Shown here: in pieces, positions 33,422 to 42,058 of the stretch | How the letters are laid out: every line of letters starts with the position of its first letter | Position numbering within the stretch: the stretch's first letter is position 1 | Assembly: GCA_007130265.1 (NCBI GenBank) | Contig: SLST01000469.1 | Span: forward strand, 1 to 49,082 | Reading direction: 5' to 3' | Origin: Spirochaetales bacterium | GTDB lineage: Bacteria > Spirochaetota > Spirochaetia > DSM-27196 > SLST01 | Length of the DNA stretch: 49,082 nucleotides | Program-made: the position numbers and the translations under genes | The notes under the pieces: model-generated | Seen by the model: the letters and a program-made list of their open reading frames with translations, nothing else | Told to the model about the DNA's origin: nothing | The model's database searches: none

Positions 33422-34731
33422 GGCGCTTCTGGTTCGTACTGCTGTTGCTGCCGCTGACGCTCCCGTCGGTACCGGCGCTCGACTTTGGCGGCTACCTCGA
33501 CAACACCTCGGGATTCGCCAGCTCGCCGGCCGGCGCGGAGACCGACCTCCAGCTCGTCCAGAGCACCACCGTCGCGCTCTGGATCGAACAGAGGCTCGGC
33601 GCATGGACGCTCGACGGCCGGGGAAACTACACCTACACGCCCAGTATCCCGGTGCTCTTTGATCTCGACCGACTGACCATTGGAACCGAGGTTGCCGCGA
33701 CGGAGGCTGGAGCGACGACTTTCAGTTTCGCCGTAGGCCGTTCGACCTACACCGACCCGACGGGGATGGTGCTCGCGCACGCGCTCGACGGGATGCGGCT
33801 GCGGGTCAACCGGACGCAGAGCTCGTTCGGGTTCGGGATCGGCACGACGGCGCTCCTGCAGAAACCCACGAACCGGATCATCCTGAGCCGCCTCGACGAG
33901 CTCGACCTCTCTGATCCGGAACGGAGATTCGCGCCGCCGCGACTGATCGCGCTCCTCAGCTACGAGCTCCTCGAAGCGTTCGCCGGGCAGGCGGTGACGC
34001 TCGGCGCGCTTGTGCAGGAGGACCTGCGGCCCACGGACCAACTGACTCCCCCCGGGACCGAGGGCACGACGCCGGATCCCGGAGCCGGCGGCCGTTTCGA
34101 CACGCAGTACCTGAGCCTCGCCGTCTCGGGGGCCGTTGCTCCGGGAGTCTATCAGCGAACCTACTACAGCCTGAACAGCGGCCGCCACCTGGTCTTCGCC
34201 GAGGACGAGCGAAGCGGCACCGGTTTCGCCTACCAATATGACACCTTTCTCGGGCACCTCGCCGGGACCGAGCTGACCTGGTTTCTGCGCGAGGCGCTCA
34301 ACTCGCGGGCGAGGATCTTCGGCCAGTTCAGTACCGGTGGCACGGAGTGGTCGGATACGTTCGTTCCCCTGTCGCCGGCTGCCTTTTCTGACGTATTCAG
34401 TTTACAACCCGGAAATTCCGCTCACCTTGGGATATCGTATAGTGTGCGACCGTTGGCCGGACGCGAATACGACGTGCTTCAGACCGAACTGAGCACGGTC
34501 TCGTACTTTCGCAGCTCGGCCGGCGGGGCAGTGTCGGAGGCGGCGGTCGACGCGACGTCCGACGGGGCGTACGTCGGGACCGACGTGAACCTGATCGTCA
34601 CGGCGGTTCCGTTCTCCGATCTGCGGCTCGTGCTGAAAGGTGGCGTATTCGCGCCCAATAAGGACGTGATGAGCCCTGAAAACAAAAACGTTGATTACCA
34701 GGTGACCCTGCAGGGCGTGTTGCGATTCTGA
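33418..34731 (+). CDS. Predicted outer-membrane beta-barrel protein
   Basis: 437 residues with a signal peptide (MRRFWFVLLLLPLTLPSVPA). The mature chain is nearly all amphipathic beta strands, many Gly and aromatic residues (LDGRGNYTYTPSIP, TTFSFAVGRSTYTDPTG, AYQYDTFLGHLAGTELTWFLREA), and it ends in the barrel signature TLQGVLRF with C-terminal Phe. Probably about 18 strands. It is translationally coupled to the preceding secreted protein and followed by FecR with 29 bases between, so a surface sensor or porin partner of the FecR protein is plausible. No family name is recognised. Confidence 0.78.
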   Translation: MRRFWFVLLLLPLTLPSVPALDFGGYLDNTSGFASSPAGAETDLQLVQSTTVALWIEQRLGAWTLDGRGNYTYTPSIPVLFDLDRLTIGTEVAATEAGATTFSFAVGRSTYTDPTGMVLAHALDGMRLRVNRTQSSFGFGIGTTALLQKPTNRIILSRLDELDLSDPERRFAPPRLIALLSYELLEAFAGQAVTLGALVQEDLRPTDQLTPPGTEGTTPDPGAGGRFDTQYLSLAVSGAVAPGVYQRTYYSLNSGRHLVFAEDERSGTGFAYQYDTFLGHLAGTELTWFLREALNSRARIFGQFSTGGTEWSDTFVPLSPAAFSDVFSLQPGNSAHLGISYSVRPLAGREYDVLQTELSTVSYFRSSAGGAVSEAAVDATSDGAYVGTDVNLIVTAVPFSDLRLVLKGGVFAPNKDVMSPENKNVDYQVTLQGVLRF

Positions 34732-34760
34732 GTCGCGGCTCCTGCGACGGGAGGAGAAGG

Positions 34761-35393
34761 ATGAAGAGGGTACTGTTGGTACTGGCGGTAGGCGCCGCGC
34801 TCGTCGCGACGGTCGGCGCCCGGAGCGCAACGGTGACCGGGTTTTCGGGGAAGGTCGAGTACCGGCTCGCCTCCGGCTGGGAGGCAGTCCGGATCGGGCT
34901 CGAGATCCCGCTCAACGCAACGATCAGCACCGGCTTCGGTGCAAGCGCCACGCTCGAGGTCGCCGGGTCGACGATCGAGGTTGCCCAGTTGACCAGACTC
35001 ACGCTCGAAGAGCTCGTCGACGACGGTTCGACCGTGAGCACGGAGGTTTTCGTGCCGGTGGGACGGGTCCGGGCGTCGGTGACGACGCCGGCAGACCGAT
35101 CGTCGGACTTCCGCGTCCGCACCGCACAATCCACGGCTGCGGTTCGCGGGACCGAATTCGAGACGAACGGCTGGCGCATCTTCGTCCGCGAAGGCAGCGT
35201 CGAGTTCCAGAACGAGCTCGGCCAGTCGAGGGTCATCCGCTCGTCGCAGATCAGCCGGACGAGACTCGGCGGGCCGACCGACCCGCTCGAGGAAGACAAC
35301 AACGAGGCGAATGTCGGCGACAGAGAGGGCCCGGAAGACTTCCGCGGCCGTCGTGGACCCTCCGGCTACATCACCGTCCGGTGGGGATGGTAG
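34761..35393 (+). CDS. Secreted FecR-domain protein
   Basis: 210 residues with a signal peptide (MKRVLLVLAVGAALVATVGA), then a FecR domain: GKVEYRL...WEAVRIGLEIPLNATISTGFG, SDFRVRTAQSTAAVRGTEFE, GWRIFVREGSVEFQN. Unlike classical FecR it lacks an inner-membrane helix and cytoplasmic anti-sigma tail, and no ECF sigma gene is nearby, so it is probably a free periplasmic sensor or scaffold. The C-terminus is acidic and Gly-rich. GGGAGGAGAAGG before ATG fixes the start. It lies between the barrel and lipoprotein genes in one operon. Confidence 0.88.
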   Translation: MKRVLLVLAVGAALVATVGARSATVTGFSGKVEYRLASGWEAVRIGLEIPLNATISTGFGASATLEVAGSTIEVAQLTRLTLEELVDDGSTVSTEVFVPVGRVRASVTTPADRSSDFRVRTAQSTAAVRGTEFETNGWRIFVREGSVEFQNELGQSRVIRSSQISRTRLGGPTDPLEEDNNEANVGDREGPEDFRGRRGPSGYITVRWGW

Positions 35394-35403
35394 GGAGGTC
35401 ACC

Positions 35404-36870
35404 ATGAAGAAGCTCATCAGAGTCGGCACGGCGGCCGCGATTGCGGCACTGCTCGCCAGCTGTTATATCAGCCTTGACGAAGGGGCGGGCGCCGTTGGAA
35501 TCCAGCTGCCGCCGCCGCAGAGCGCGACCGGCGCCGCAATCGGGCAGACCGGGCGGATCTATGTGATCAACGGCGCGACGCTCATCAACGTGGGCGATGA
35601 AGCGCCGTACGCGGAGTTCGACCTCGAGCCCACCCCGGGCGAACGGCTGACCGAGTACAGCGTGGGTCCGGTGCCGGCCGGCCCGGGCTACCGCGTCGTC
35701 GTGGTCTTCGGGTCGTACGCGCGGGCGGGGGGCCGGGGCGAGTTCTTCGTTCCCGCCAGCTACGCGCTCAGCGAGGAGTTCGCGGTGGCCGCCGGACAGG
35801 CGAACGAGACCGAAGAGCTCACGCTCACCGACGCACGGTTCGCGCCGGTCGATCTCGCGAACACCCTGGGCAGGGAGCTGGTGGGGATCACCTTCGTTCC
35901 TGACGCGAACCCCCTTGACTCGCGCCTCTACGCCGCGACGGACACACGGTTGTACGAAGCGACCATCCCGTCGGTGGACGAGTACGGTGACGTCACCTTC
36001 GCGGACGACTACCCGGTTCCCGGCGGCCGCACGATCAACAGTCTCTCGCTCGGGGCAGACGACGACGGGCCGGCGGTCTGGGTCAACACGACGAGGGGTA
36101 TCCTCGTGGGCACGGACTTTGACGGGTCGATCATGACCAACAGCGGCCTCGCGGAGAGGTCGATCCTTGATTCCGGGGCCCTCTACCGGTCGCCTGTCCA
36201 CTACGGTTACCTGCAGTTCGACGGCGGCGTGAGCGCGGTCCAGAGGGTTCCCGCAACCGACACGACGAACTGGCTCGAACCGGCGGACCTGAGCGAGATC
36301 GTCGTGGGTCGTCCGGTCTACAGTATGGACGTCGAACGCGGGACGACTGCCACGGCGGGCTATTTCGCGACGAAGATCGGCGCCTTCAGGCTGAGAGAGG
36401 ACATCCTTACCCTGGATCTCTCCACTGTCCAGCAGATATTCGCCAGCCCCTATACCGACTTCTTCGAAGTAGAGATAGGCGGGCAGGCGGCGACAATCAC
36501 GAGCGTGGCGGTCGTAAACGTCGTCGGTGGCGATGCCGACTACCTCTACGTGGGAACGCCGCGAGGCGCGATGCGGGTCGAGATCGCAGACATTGGGGCG
36601 AGCCCGGGCACCGACCGCGTGCAAGGGCTCCTGATTCCGCAGGCGACCGGTCAGGTCGTCAAGGATATCGTTGCGCAGGGTGATCTCATCGTAATCGTGA
36701 CGAGTCACTCTCTGCTCTACTCGATGAACGGGTCGGCGTCAACGCCCACCTTCACCGAGGTACCGCTCTACGCAAGCTCGGTAGGCGAGGTAACCGGTAT
36801 CCTTGTCGATCAGACGAATGGAATTGCGCTGCTTTCTGGAACCGGCGGACTGGTTGCGATACAGTTGTAG
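35404..36870 (+). CDS. Lipoprotein, probable beta-propeller
   Basis: 488 residues. Signal and lipobox are AAAIAALLASC (Cys about residue 17), so it is lipid-anchored. The mature part shows repeated blade-like strands (SRLYAATDTRLYEATIPS, GPAVWVNTTRGILVGTDFDG, TATAGYFATKIGAFRLRED, DADYLYVGTPRGAMRVEIAD, LLYSMNGS), consistent with a six- or seven-bladed propeller used for binding. No catalytic motif is seen. GGGAGG before ATG 35404 fixes the start; a longer frame upstream lies inside the FecR gene. It is the last gene of the operon, followed by a strong terminator. Confidence 0.78.
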   Translation: MKKLIRVGTAAAIAALLASCYISLDEGAGAVGIQLPPPQSATGAAIGQTGRIYVINGATLINVGDEAPYAEFDLEPTPGERLTEYSVGPVPAGPGYRVVVVFGSYARAGGRGEFFVPASYALSEEFAVAAGQANETEELTLTDARFAPVDLANTLGRELVGITFVPDANPLDSRLYAATDTRLYEATIPSVDEYGDVTFADDYPVPGGRTINSLSLGADDDGPAVWVNTTRGILVGTDFDGSIMTNSGLAERSILDSGALYRSPVHYGYLQFDGGVSAVQRVPATDTTNWLEPADLSEIVVGRPVYSMDVERGTTATAGYFATKIGAFRLREDILTLDLSTVQQIFASPYTDFFEVEIGGQAATITSVAVVNVVGGDADYLYVGTPRGAMRVEIADIGASPGTDRVQGLLIPQATGQVVKDIVAQGDLIVIVTSHSLLYSMNGSASTPTFTEVPLYASSVGEVTGILVDQTNGIALLSGTGGLVAIQL

Positions 36871-36909
36871 TGGATTTTCACAGGTGATCCGCGAAGCTTC
36901 CGGATGCCT

Positions 36910-36949
36910 CCGGGTCGTGCTATTCCTCCGGCGCGGCCCGGCTTTTTTT
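36910..36949 (+). terminator. Rho-independent terminator of the FecR operon
   Basis: An 11-bp stem (36910-36920 with 36931-36941, including two G-U pairs) and a 10-base loop are followed by C and seven T (36943-36949). It ends the envelope operon 40 bases after the lipoprotein stop. It is the only classical hairpin-T-run in the window that I am confident about. Confidence 0.85.
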
Positions 36950-36963
36950 GCTGGACACAGCCG

Positions 36964-37257
36964 ATGAAGTGCCGACCGGGCTGCGGCGCCTGCTGCATTG
37001 CCGCCTCCATCAGCTCGCCTCTACCGGGAATGCCGGACGGGAAACCGGCCGGGCTTCGCTGCGTCAACCTCGACGAGACCTACCGGTGCACGATCTGGAG
37101 CACGAGCGAGTACCCGGCGGTATGCCGCGCCCTGAACCCCGAACCGGAGATGTGCGGCGCCGACCGCGATGAGGCGCTTGCCGCATTGAGAGAGTTGGAG
37201 GCCCGCACGCAGCCGGATATTTCTCTGGTGCCTCTTCAGGTGCCGAGGATGGGGTAG
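36964..37257 (+). CDS. YkgJ-family cysteine cluster protein
   Basis: 97 residues beginning MKCRPGCGACCIA, the CxxxCxxCC start of the YkgJ/UPF0153 family, predicted to hold a metal (Zn or Fe). Further Cys are in GLRCVNLD, YRCTIW, YPAVCRAL and EMCG. GMPDGKPAGLRC is a typical family segment. No known enzyme activity is agreed for the family. The ATG at 36964 fits the family N-terminus; the 20 residues upstream overlap the terminator and are rejected. It lies 14 bases past the T-run, with no clear promoter or ribosome site, and its 3' end overlaps the phosphatase gene by 22 bases. Confidence 0.85.
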   Translation: MKCRPGCGACCIAASISSPLPGMPDGKPAGLRCVNLDETYRCTIWSTSEYPAVCRALNPEPEMCGADRDEALAALRELEARTQPDISLVPLQVPRMG

Positions 37258-37937
37258 AGCTCGTCATACCCGGCCACCGTATACGTGGCGGAGATTTCGG
37301 GGTCGGGCGGAGCGCCACGGAGGTTAAACCAGCACGAGTCGATCCCGGCGGCTGCCGCCCCGCGAATGTCGGAGTGCAGGCCGTCGCCGATCATGATCAC
37401 CCGGTCACCGGCAGGGGTTCCTCCGGTCGCTCTGAGCGATTCGAGCGCTATCCGGAAGATCTCCGGGTCGGGCTTCTGAACACCGACTTCATCGCTGATC
37501 GTGACTGAGTCGAAAAAGTCGCCAACGCCTGACAGCGCAAGCCGTGAGCGCTGAACTTCACTGATGCCATTCGTCACGAGACCCAGAGTGACCACGCCGT
37601 GAAGCGCGTCAAGCAGATCCCGTGCGCCGGGCAGGAGAAACGCGGCCTGTCCGAGCCGAGTGACGTACATCGCGCTCAGCGCGTGCGGGTCTGCGTGGTG
37701 ACCGAGCTCTGAGAGCAGCAGGACGAAGCGCTTGACGCGGATCTCCTGCGAGGTCGAGGTCCCGGCCTCGTAGGCGCGCCACACCTCCGCGTTGATCCGG
37801 TGGAATGCCCCGAGGTACTCGTCGAGCGGAGCGGTGTAGCCGAACGCCGCAAGACTCTCCTCGAGCGCGACCGACTCGGCGCGCCGGAAATCGAAGAGCG
37901 TATCGTCGGCATCCAGCAGAACGATGTCGTAGTTCAA
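37236..37937 (-). CDS. HAD-family nucleotidase/phosphatase (YjjG-like)
   Basis: 233-residue haloacid dehalogenase-type phosphatase. The motif I is DADDTLFDF (nucleophile Asp9, acid Asp11), motif II is LVTNG, motif III Lys is in GVQKPDPEIF, and motif IV is MIGDGLHSDIRGA. The helical cap and length match YjjG, a house-cleaning pyrimidine nucleoside monophosphatase. The TTG at 37937 is the chosen start; it lies 15 bases after the stop of the upstream gene, with CAGG just before it. Substrate specificity is inferred from family resemblance only. Confidence 0.85.
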   Translation of the reverse strand: MNYDIVLLDADDTLFDFRRAESVALEESLAAFGYTAPLDEYLGAFHRINAEVWRAYEAGTSTSQEIRVKRFVLLLSELGHHADPHALSAMYVTRLGQAAFLLPGARDLLDALHGVVTLGLVTNGISEVQRSRLALSGVGDFFDSVTISDEVGVQKPDPEIFRIALESLRATGGTPAGDRVIMIGDGLHSDIRGAAAAGIDSCWFNLRGAPPDPEISATYTVAGYDELYPILGT

Positions 37938-37952
37938 GGCCTGAAACAGCCT

Positions 37953-39005
37953 CTACTGCCAGCGAACGTTGAGCGCAACGCCGGGGTACCCGGTGCCGAT
38001 GCCCCACGAACCGTTGACCTGGAGCACAACGCGCCCGAAGACCATGTCGAACCCGCCAAAGACCACGATCGAGAGATCATCGCGGACGACGGCGGTACTC
38101 GGGGCTCTTCCCGTGTACTCGACATCCCTGTCGCCGTCATCGTCATAATCCACATAGGCGTCGAACTCGTTCCCCGGACTACCGACGCCGCCGCTGAACG
38201 ACGCGATGTGATAGTAGGGCGAAATGCCGACGTAGGGAACGAAAAAACCGAACGCCTTGGACGCGTGGACGTCGAGACCGAAGGCGTGAACGCGGCTGTC
38301 CGCGCTCATGACGCCCTTGAGATAGAGCTCGCCGAGCTCGACGGAGAGCCCTCCATAGTCGCCGCGTCCGGTCCCGAGCTGAGCCAGGTCGTAGGCGAAT
38401 CGAAACCCGCTGTAGCTGTACCCGGCACCGACGGAGATCGCGGGAAACGGCCCCGCGTCTTTGAGAACGGCGCGCCGCACCTTGGTTCCCAGATGCACCA
38501 TGCCGAGCTCGAGGCCGTCCGCGTTGAGGCCGCCGAGGATCGGGGCCGTCACGAAGGCGGGAACTCCACCGAACCCCACCATTGCCTCGAGGTCACCGGG
38601 TAGCTTGACCCCGGCCGAGACCCGGGAAACCGGCACGGGGAAGAATGTCTTCATCCCCTCAGAAGCGTCGGTCAGGGCATCCACCGCAGCGGCATCGAGT
38701 ATGGTGCGGAACAACCCGGGCACATTGAGCACCGTGAACGCTTCTTCATCGTCCACGAAGCCCAGGACTCCGTCGGTGAAGATCGTGCCGAGCGACAACG
38801 TCAGGAAGAACCGCGAACCGTCGACGAAGCTGGCCGACCCGGTGTACTGGCCCCAGATCGCGGACTGCGTCAGAGCCGGCAGCGTCGCGGCGCCGAGCTC
38901 CTCGATCACGACCTCGAAGTCACGTCCGAGTCCCGACAGATCCTGAGCGGAGACGCCGGAGACGAGGACAAGGGCGACGACAAACAGTACAAGCATTCGC
39001 TTCAT
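37953..39005 (-). CDS. Secreted beta-strand-rich envelope protein, unknown
   Basis: 350 residues. Signal peptide MKRMLVLFVVALVLVSGVSAQ, then strand-rich sequence with a central helical stretch (NVPGLFRTILDAAAVDALTDASEGMKTFF) and an acidic DYDDDGDRDVEYTG loop that resembles a calcium-binding loop. The C-terminus, VVLQVNGSWGIGTGYPGVALNVRWQ, looks like closing barrel strands. Probably an outer-membrane barrel; no family recognised. AGAGGT six bases before ATG 39005 sets the start, and TATGAT at 39039-39044 (minus) is a likely -10 giving an ordinary leader. It precedes the YjjG-like gene. Confidence 0.7.
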   Translation of the reverse strand: MKRMLVLFVVALVLVSGVSAQDLSGLGRDFEVVIEELGAATLPALTQSAIWGQYTGSASFVDGSRFFLTLSLGTIFTDGVLGFVDDEEAFTVLNVPGLFRTILDAAAVDALTDASEGMKTFFPVPVSRVSAGVKLPGDLEAMVGFGGVPAFVTAPILGGLNADGLELGMVHLGTKVRRAVLKDAGPFPAISVGAGYSYSGFRFAYDLAQLGTGRGDYGGLSVELGELYLKGVMSADSRVHAFGLDVHASKAFGFFVPYVGISPYYHIASFSGGVGSPGNEFDAYVDYDDDGDRDVEYTGRAPSTAVVRDDLSIVVFGGFDMVFGRVVLQVNGSWGIGTGYPGVALNVRWQ

Positions 39006-39145
39006 ATGCGCACCTCTGCGGCGGGGGATGCTGCGCCTATCATACGCATTTCGGTGAGGATGATCCACCGTTTTCGCCCGGCGCACCGCCCCGGCGCGGT
39101 CGGTCGCGAACGCATGCGCGCTGGAAAAAGAGGCGTCCGCGACGG

Positions 39146-39151
39146 TAGATT
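39146..39151 (+). promoter_or_regulatory. -10 element, leaderless
   Basis: TAGATT at 39146-39151, six bases before ATG 39158. No strong -35; CTGGAA lies about 18 bases up. The gap to the divergent gene at 39005 is 152 bases. Confidence 0.4.
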
Positions 39152-39157
39152 CACCGC

Positions 39158-40090
39158 ATGAGATCCGAACTCCGTGACGGTCGGCCGCATCGGTTCCCGC
39201 GCGTCCCGCTGCATCTGCGGATCGCAGTGGCCGCGTGCATCGCAGGTCTCATCGTCGGCGGACAGGCCTTCGCGCGCGACTTCCCGGTACCGTTCGCCAT
39301 GGGTGACCCGTTCTCGCTCGCCGACGATCGGGGGCTGCTGCCCGGAGGCCACGCCGACGTCGCGTACCATCACTACACCTTTCTCAAGGGACCGCACGAC
39401 CTCTTTTCCATCCGGCAACGCGCGGCTATATCGCTGCTCAACACCGGCCGGCTCGCAGCCGGGTTCTCCTACCAGAACCACCTGCTCGTAGGTCCGGTCA
39501 GACCGGGCGAGGACCCGTTCAGCATCGCCGAGTGGAACATGAATGCGATCCAGTTCGAGTACGGGGCGGTGGTCGGCGTGAGACTCCCGCCGGTCATCAC
39601 CTTCGAGTACGGACGCACGAGCCAGCATCCGCTTCGCGGCGGGTACTCGGAAGTCTCGACCGACCTCGTACAGCTCTCGGTCTACGCCGAACCGCTGACG
39701 TGGCGCCGGCTGACGCTCCTCACCGGCCTGCGATTTGCTCACGTCGACCTGTACGACTTCTGGGACAGCCCGCTGCACAGGCCGCGCACGCGGTACCGCG
39801 TGGAGATCCCACTCGAGGGACGGTGGGAGCTTCCTCCGCACGGACTCGTGATCGTCGCCCGCGCCTGGCCGAGAGTTCTTCTCCTGCGCACCCAAGGCGC
39901 CTGGGAGTACGCGAAGATCGATCCTCCGGTTCAGACCGAGATCGACGCCGAGCTCGGCATCCGGCTCGAACGGCGGTCGGCGATCGAGCTCGTGCTCGAG
40001 TTCTACTCCACGGCGGACAGCGAGCAAATCCGCGGGGAAGCTGCGCCGCTCACGACGCTCGGTGTCACCGCGCGGATTGGGACGAGGTGA
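39158..40090 (+). CDS. Predicted outer-membrane beta-barrel protein
   Basis: 310 residues. The N-terminus is basic (RPHRFPRVPLHLR), followed by the hydrophobic signal core IAVAACIAGLIVGG and a likely AFA cleavage site. The mature chain alternates strands and turns: VAYHHYTFLKGPHDLFSIRQRAAISLL, LAAGFSYQNHLLVG, LLTGLRFAHVDLYDFW, AIELVLEFYSTAD, TTLGVTARIGTR. That suggests a 12-stranded barrel. Unknown family. The ATG follows TAGATT by six bases. It converges on the FecR-module lipoprotein gene. Confidence 0.68.
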   Translation: MRSELRDGRPHRFPRVPLHLRIAVAACIAGLIVGGQAFARDFPVPFAMGDPFSLADDRGLLPGGHADVAYHHYTFLKGPHDLFSIRQRAAISLLNTGRLAAGFSYQNHLLVGPVRPGEDPFSIAEWNMNAIQFEYGAVVGVRLPPVITFEYGRTSQHPLRGGYSEVSTDLVQLSVYAEPLTWRRLTLLTGLRFAHVDLYDFWDSPLHRPRTRYRVEIPLEGRWELPPHGLVIVARAWPRVLLLRTQGAWEYAKIDPPVQTEIDAELGIRLERRSAIELVLEFYSTADSEQIRGEAAPLTTLGVTARIGTR

Positions 40091-40113
40091 GACGCCGCCC
40101 GCAGAGCCTGCGG

Positions 40114-40572
40114 TCAGTGAATATTTCTGATCACATCCGTACCGTCGTCGACGATGATCACGTAGATCAGACGGTTCAGCGACTTGGCCGGATCCGGGAG
40201 GAAGCCGAACTGGATCGCGACGCCGTCGTCCGGGAAGGTCCGACTCGTGATGCTCCCGGAGAGCGACGATGTCCCCGGGAAGCCGCTCAGGGCATCACCG
40301 GCCTGGAGGCCCCTCGTAGCGAACGGCTGCTCACCCAGGTCGAAGAAGGTCTCCTCCCAAAAGCCCGACGTGTTCATCGATGCATAGCTCGGCGCATTCG
40401 GGTGAAAGTGTTCCCGCAACGCGACGTAGTCGCGGGGTGACTCGTTCGCCGTCTCGATGAAGGCGGCGGCGCGTTCGGAGTCGGTGAGGTGCTCGCCGGA
40501 AAACCACTCGCATCCGGAGAGGAGGAGCAGGCCGGTCAGAGCGGCGGCGGCGAGAATGGTCTTCCTCTTCAT
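40114..40572 (-). CDS. Small lipoprotein, last gene of second FecR module
   Basis: 152 residues with a lipoprotein signal (MKRKTILAAAALTGLLLLSGC). The mature part has a helix with HLTDSERAAAFIETANESPRDYVALREHFHPNAPS, then a mixed strand region. It recalls NTF2-like or DUF4440-type small domains, but I cannot assign it. GGAGG five bases before ATG. The ATG shares one base with the stop of the FecR gene (TGATG), so translation is coupled. Confidence 0.7.
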   Translation of the reverse strand: MKRKTILAAAALTGLLLLSGCEWFSGEHLTDSERAAAFIETANESPRDYVALREHFHPNAPSYASMNTSGFWEETFFDLGEQPFATRGLQAGDALSGFPGTSSLSGSITSRTFPDDGVAIQFGFLPDPAKSLNRLIYVIIVDDGTDVIRNIH

Positions 40573-41606
40573 CAGAACCTCCAGGGTAGATCGCTCGGGA
40601 CGAGCCACGGTACCACGACGGACTCGTACTGTGAGCGGATTGCGGCGAGATCGCTTCGGAACTCGTCGATCACGCGGCTCTCCGGCTCGAAAAAGGACTG
40701 CGCCTCCACTTCGGCGGCGAGCCGCGAGAATATGTGCTGGTCGAGCGAGAGCGCTGAGAGCACGACGAACCTGAGATCGACGAAGGCGGCGCGCGCGGCG
40801 CGACGCGCCGGCATCACGGTACCGCGAAAGTGCTCCTGACGCGCCTCGAGCCCGTCTGCCTCTTCAATTTCATCGAGCCGGGCACTCTCTTCGGCGGAAC
40901 GCGCGAGCAACGCCTCGACCTGGGGGGCACGGCGGCGAATGTCGTCGAGAAGGTCCTGCATCTCCGCGGCGATTCCGCGAAGCGACGGCAGGGGGTCGGC
41001 GAGGAACCCTTCTACGAGCCCGGCGTTCCAGACGCCGTAGTCGATTGGACGCTCAAGGAAGGCGAACACGTTCTGCGGCCCGGCGCCTTCGCCCGGCGTG
41101 ATCTCGATTCCCTGCTCGGGACCGAGCGTCACGCGGCGCGCCGCGTCTTCGATCTCGATGAGGCCCTCGAGTACCTCATAGCGCGTCGTCCCGTCGCTGC
41201 CGACGTAGACGCGCACCTCCGTCCCACGAACGCCGGCAACCGAAGTCGTCGACCCCATCCGCGGCTCGTTCCCGACCGCGGCGCTGAACCGGAAGCTGAA
41301 CGAGCCGACGGCGGCCGCAACCCGGCTAACCGGTTCGCCCCCGGCTCCCGTCGTCGATCCGATGATGAAGACAGTATCGCGCCCGACGTTCACGGTGCCG
41401 CCGGTCGTGAGCTCGAGCTCAGCTTCCCCGATTCGTTTCGTGATCACCCGATCGCCGGAGTCGAGCTCGTCACCGAAGTCGGCAGGAAAGGTAAGGCCGC
41501 TTTCAGTCCGGACATCGACGTCGCCGGCGACATAGACAACGGTTGCGTCCTGCGCGGGCAGCAGGGCCGCGGCGAGAACGAAGAGAACGAGTACAAGTCG
41601 ATTCAC
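40572..41606 (-). CDS. FecR-domain protein with C-terminal helical region
   Basis: 344 residues, signal peptide MNRLVLVLFVLAAALLPAQ. The FecR domain is at about 20-175 (VYVAGDVDVRTESGLTFPADFGDELDSGDRVITK, MGSTTSVAGVRGTEVRVYVG, YEVLEGLIEIEDAARRVTL). Residues about 210-335 are long charged helices (AEMQDLLDDIRRRAPQVEALL, EESARLDEIEEADGLEARQEHF), possibly a coiled coil for assembly. No transmembrane anti-sigma part and no sigma gene are nearby. GTG start overlaps the preceding lipoprotein's stop (GTGA). Confidence 0.86.
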   Translation of the reverse strand: MNRLVLVLFVLAAALLPAQDATVVYVAGDVDVRTESGLTFPADFGDELDSGDRVITKRIGEAELELTTGGTVNVGRDTVFIIGSTTGAGGEPVSRVAAAVGSFSFRFSAAVGNEPRMGSTTSVAGVRGTEVRVYVGSDGTTRYEVLEGLIEIEDAARRVTLGPEQGIEITPGEGAGPQNVFAFLERPIDYGVWNAGLVEGFLADPLPSLRGIAAEMQDLLDDIRRRAPQVEALLARSAEESARLDEIEEADGLEARQEHFRGTVMPARRAARAAFVDLRFVVLSALSLDQHIFSRLAAEVEAQSFFEPESRVIDEFRSDLAAIRSQYESVVVPWLVPSDLPWRF

Positions 41607-42043
41607 AGTCGCCCCCTGACGAGTCCCACGAGCATGGGAAGCCTGTTCGCCTCTCCGGCGAAAATGAGCGTGAGGTCACCCGAGCTGCTCGGTACGACAA
41701 CGAACCGGGCCTCTGCCGGGAGACGGTCATAGAACACGTGCACGTCGAAGCGCGCATCGGTTCCCGCCGGCGCCGCGGACTCGTTGGCGATGACCCGCGG
41801 CGAGACGACGAGCCCACCCTCGCGAAGACGTTCGAGGATTGCTACGAGATCGGAATCGGCGTAGAGCACCTGATCGTTGAACAGGAACGGGGTGCCGCTC
41901 TGCGTGATGAACTCACCCGGCTCCGCCGTGTTGAACTGATCGATCACCTCGACGACGCTCGCATCACGCTGCGCCGGCGGGATCGTGGCGCACGCGCCGA
42001 GCAGGACCGCCACCGCCGCAACGGCGGCCAGACGTACTCTCAT
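41603..42043 (-). CDS. Small lipoprotein, first gene of second FecR module
   Basis: 146 residues. Signal and lipobox AAVAAVAVLLGAC, then an alpha/beta domain: VVEVIDQFNTAEPGEFITQSGTPFLFND, DSDLVAILERLREGG, FDVHVFYDRLPAEARFVVVPSSSGDLTLIFAGE. It looks like a small secreted binding domain, family unknown. The ATG at 42043 has GGGGG upstream; a longer frame extends into the ppk 3' end and is rejected. It has its own promoter and is overlapped by the FecR gene. Confidence 0.7.
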   Translation of the reverse strand: MRVRLAAVAAVAVLLGACATIPPAQRDASVVEVIDQFNTAEPGEFITQSGTPFLFNDQVLYADSDLVAILERLREGGLVVSPRVIANESAAPAGTDARFDVHVFYDRLPAEARFVVVPSSSGDLTLIFAGEANRLPMLVGLVRGRL

Positions 42044-42058
42044 GGATACCCCCGTGTA

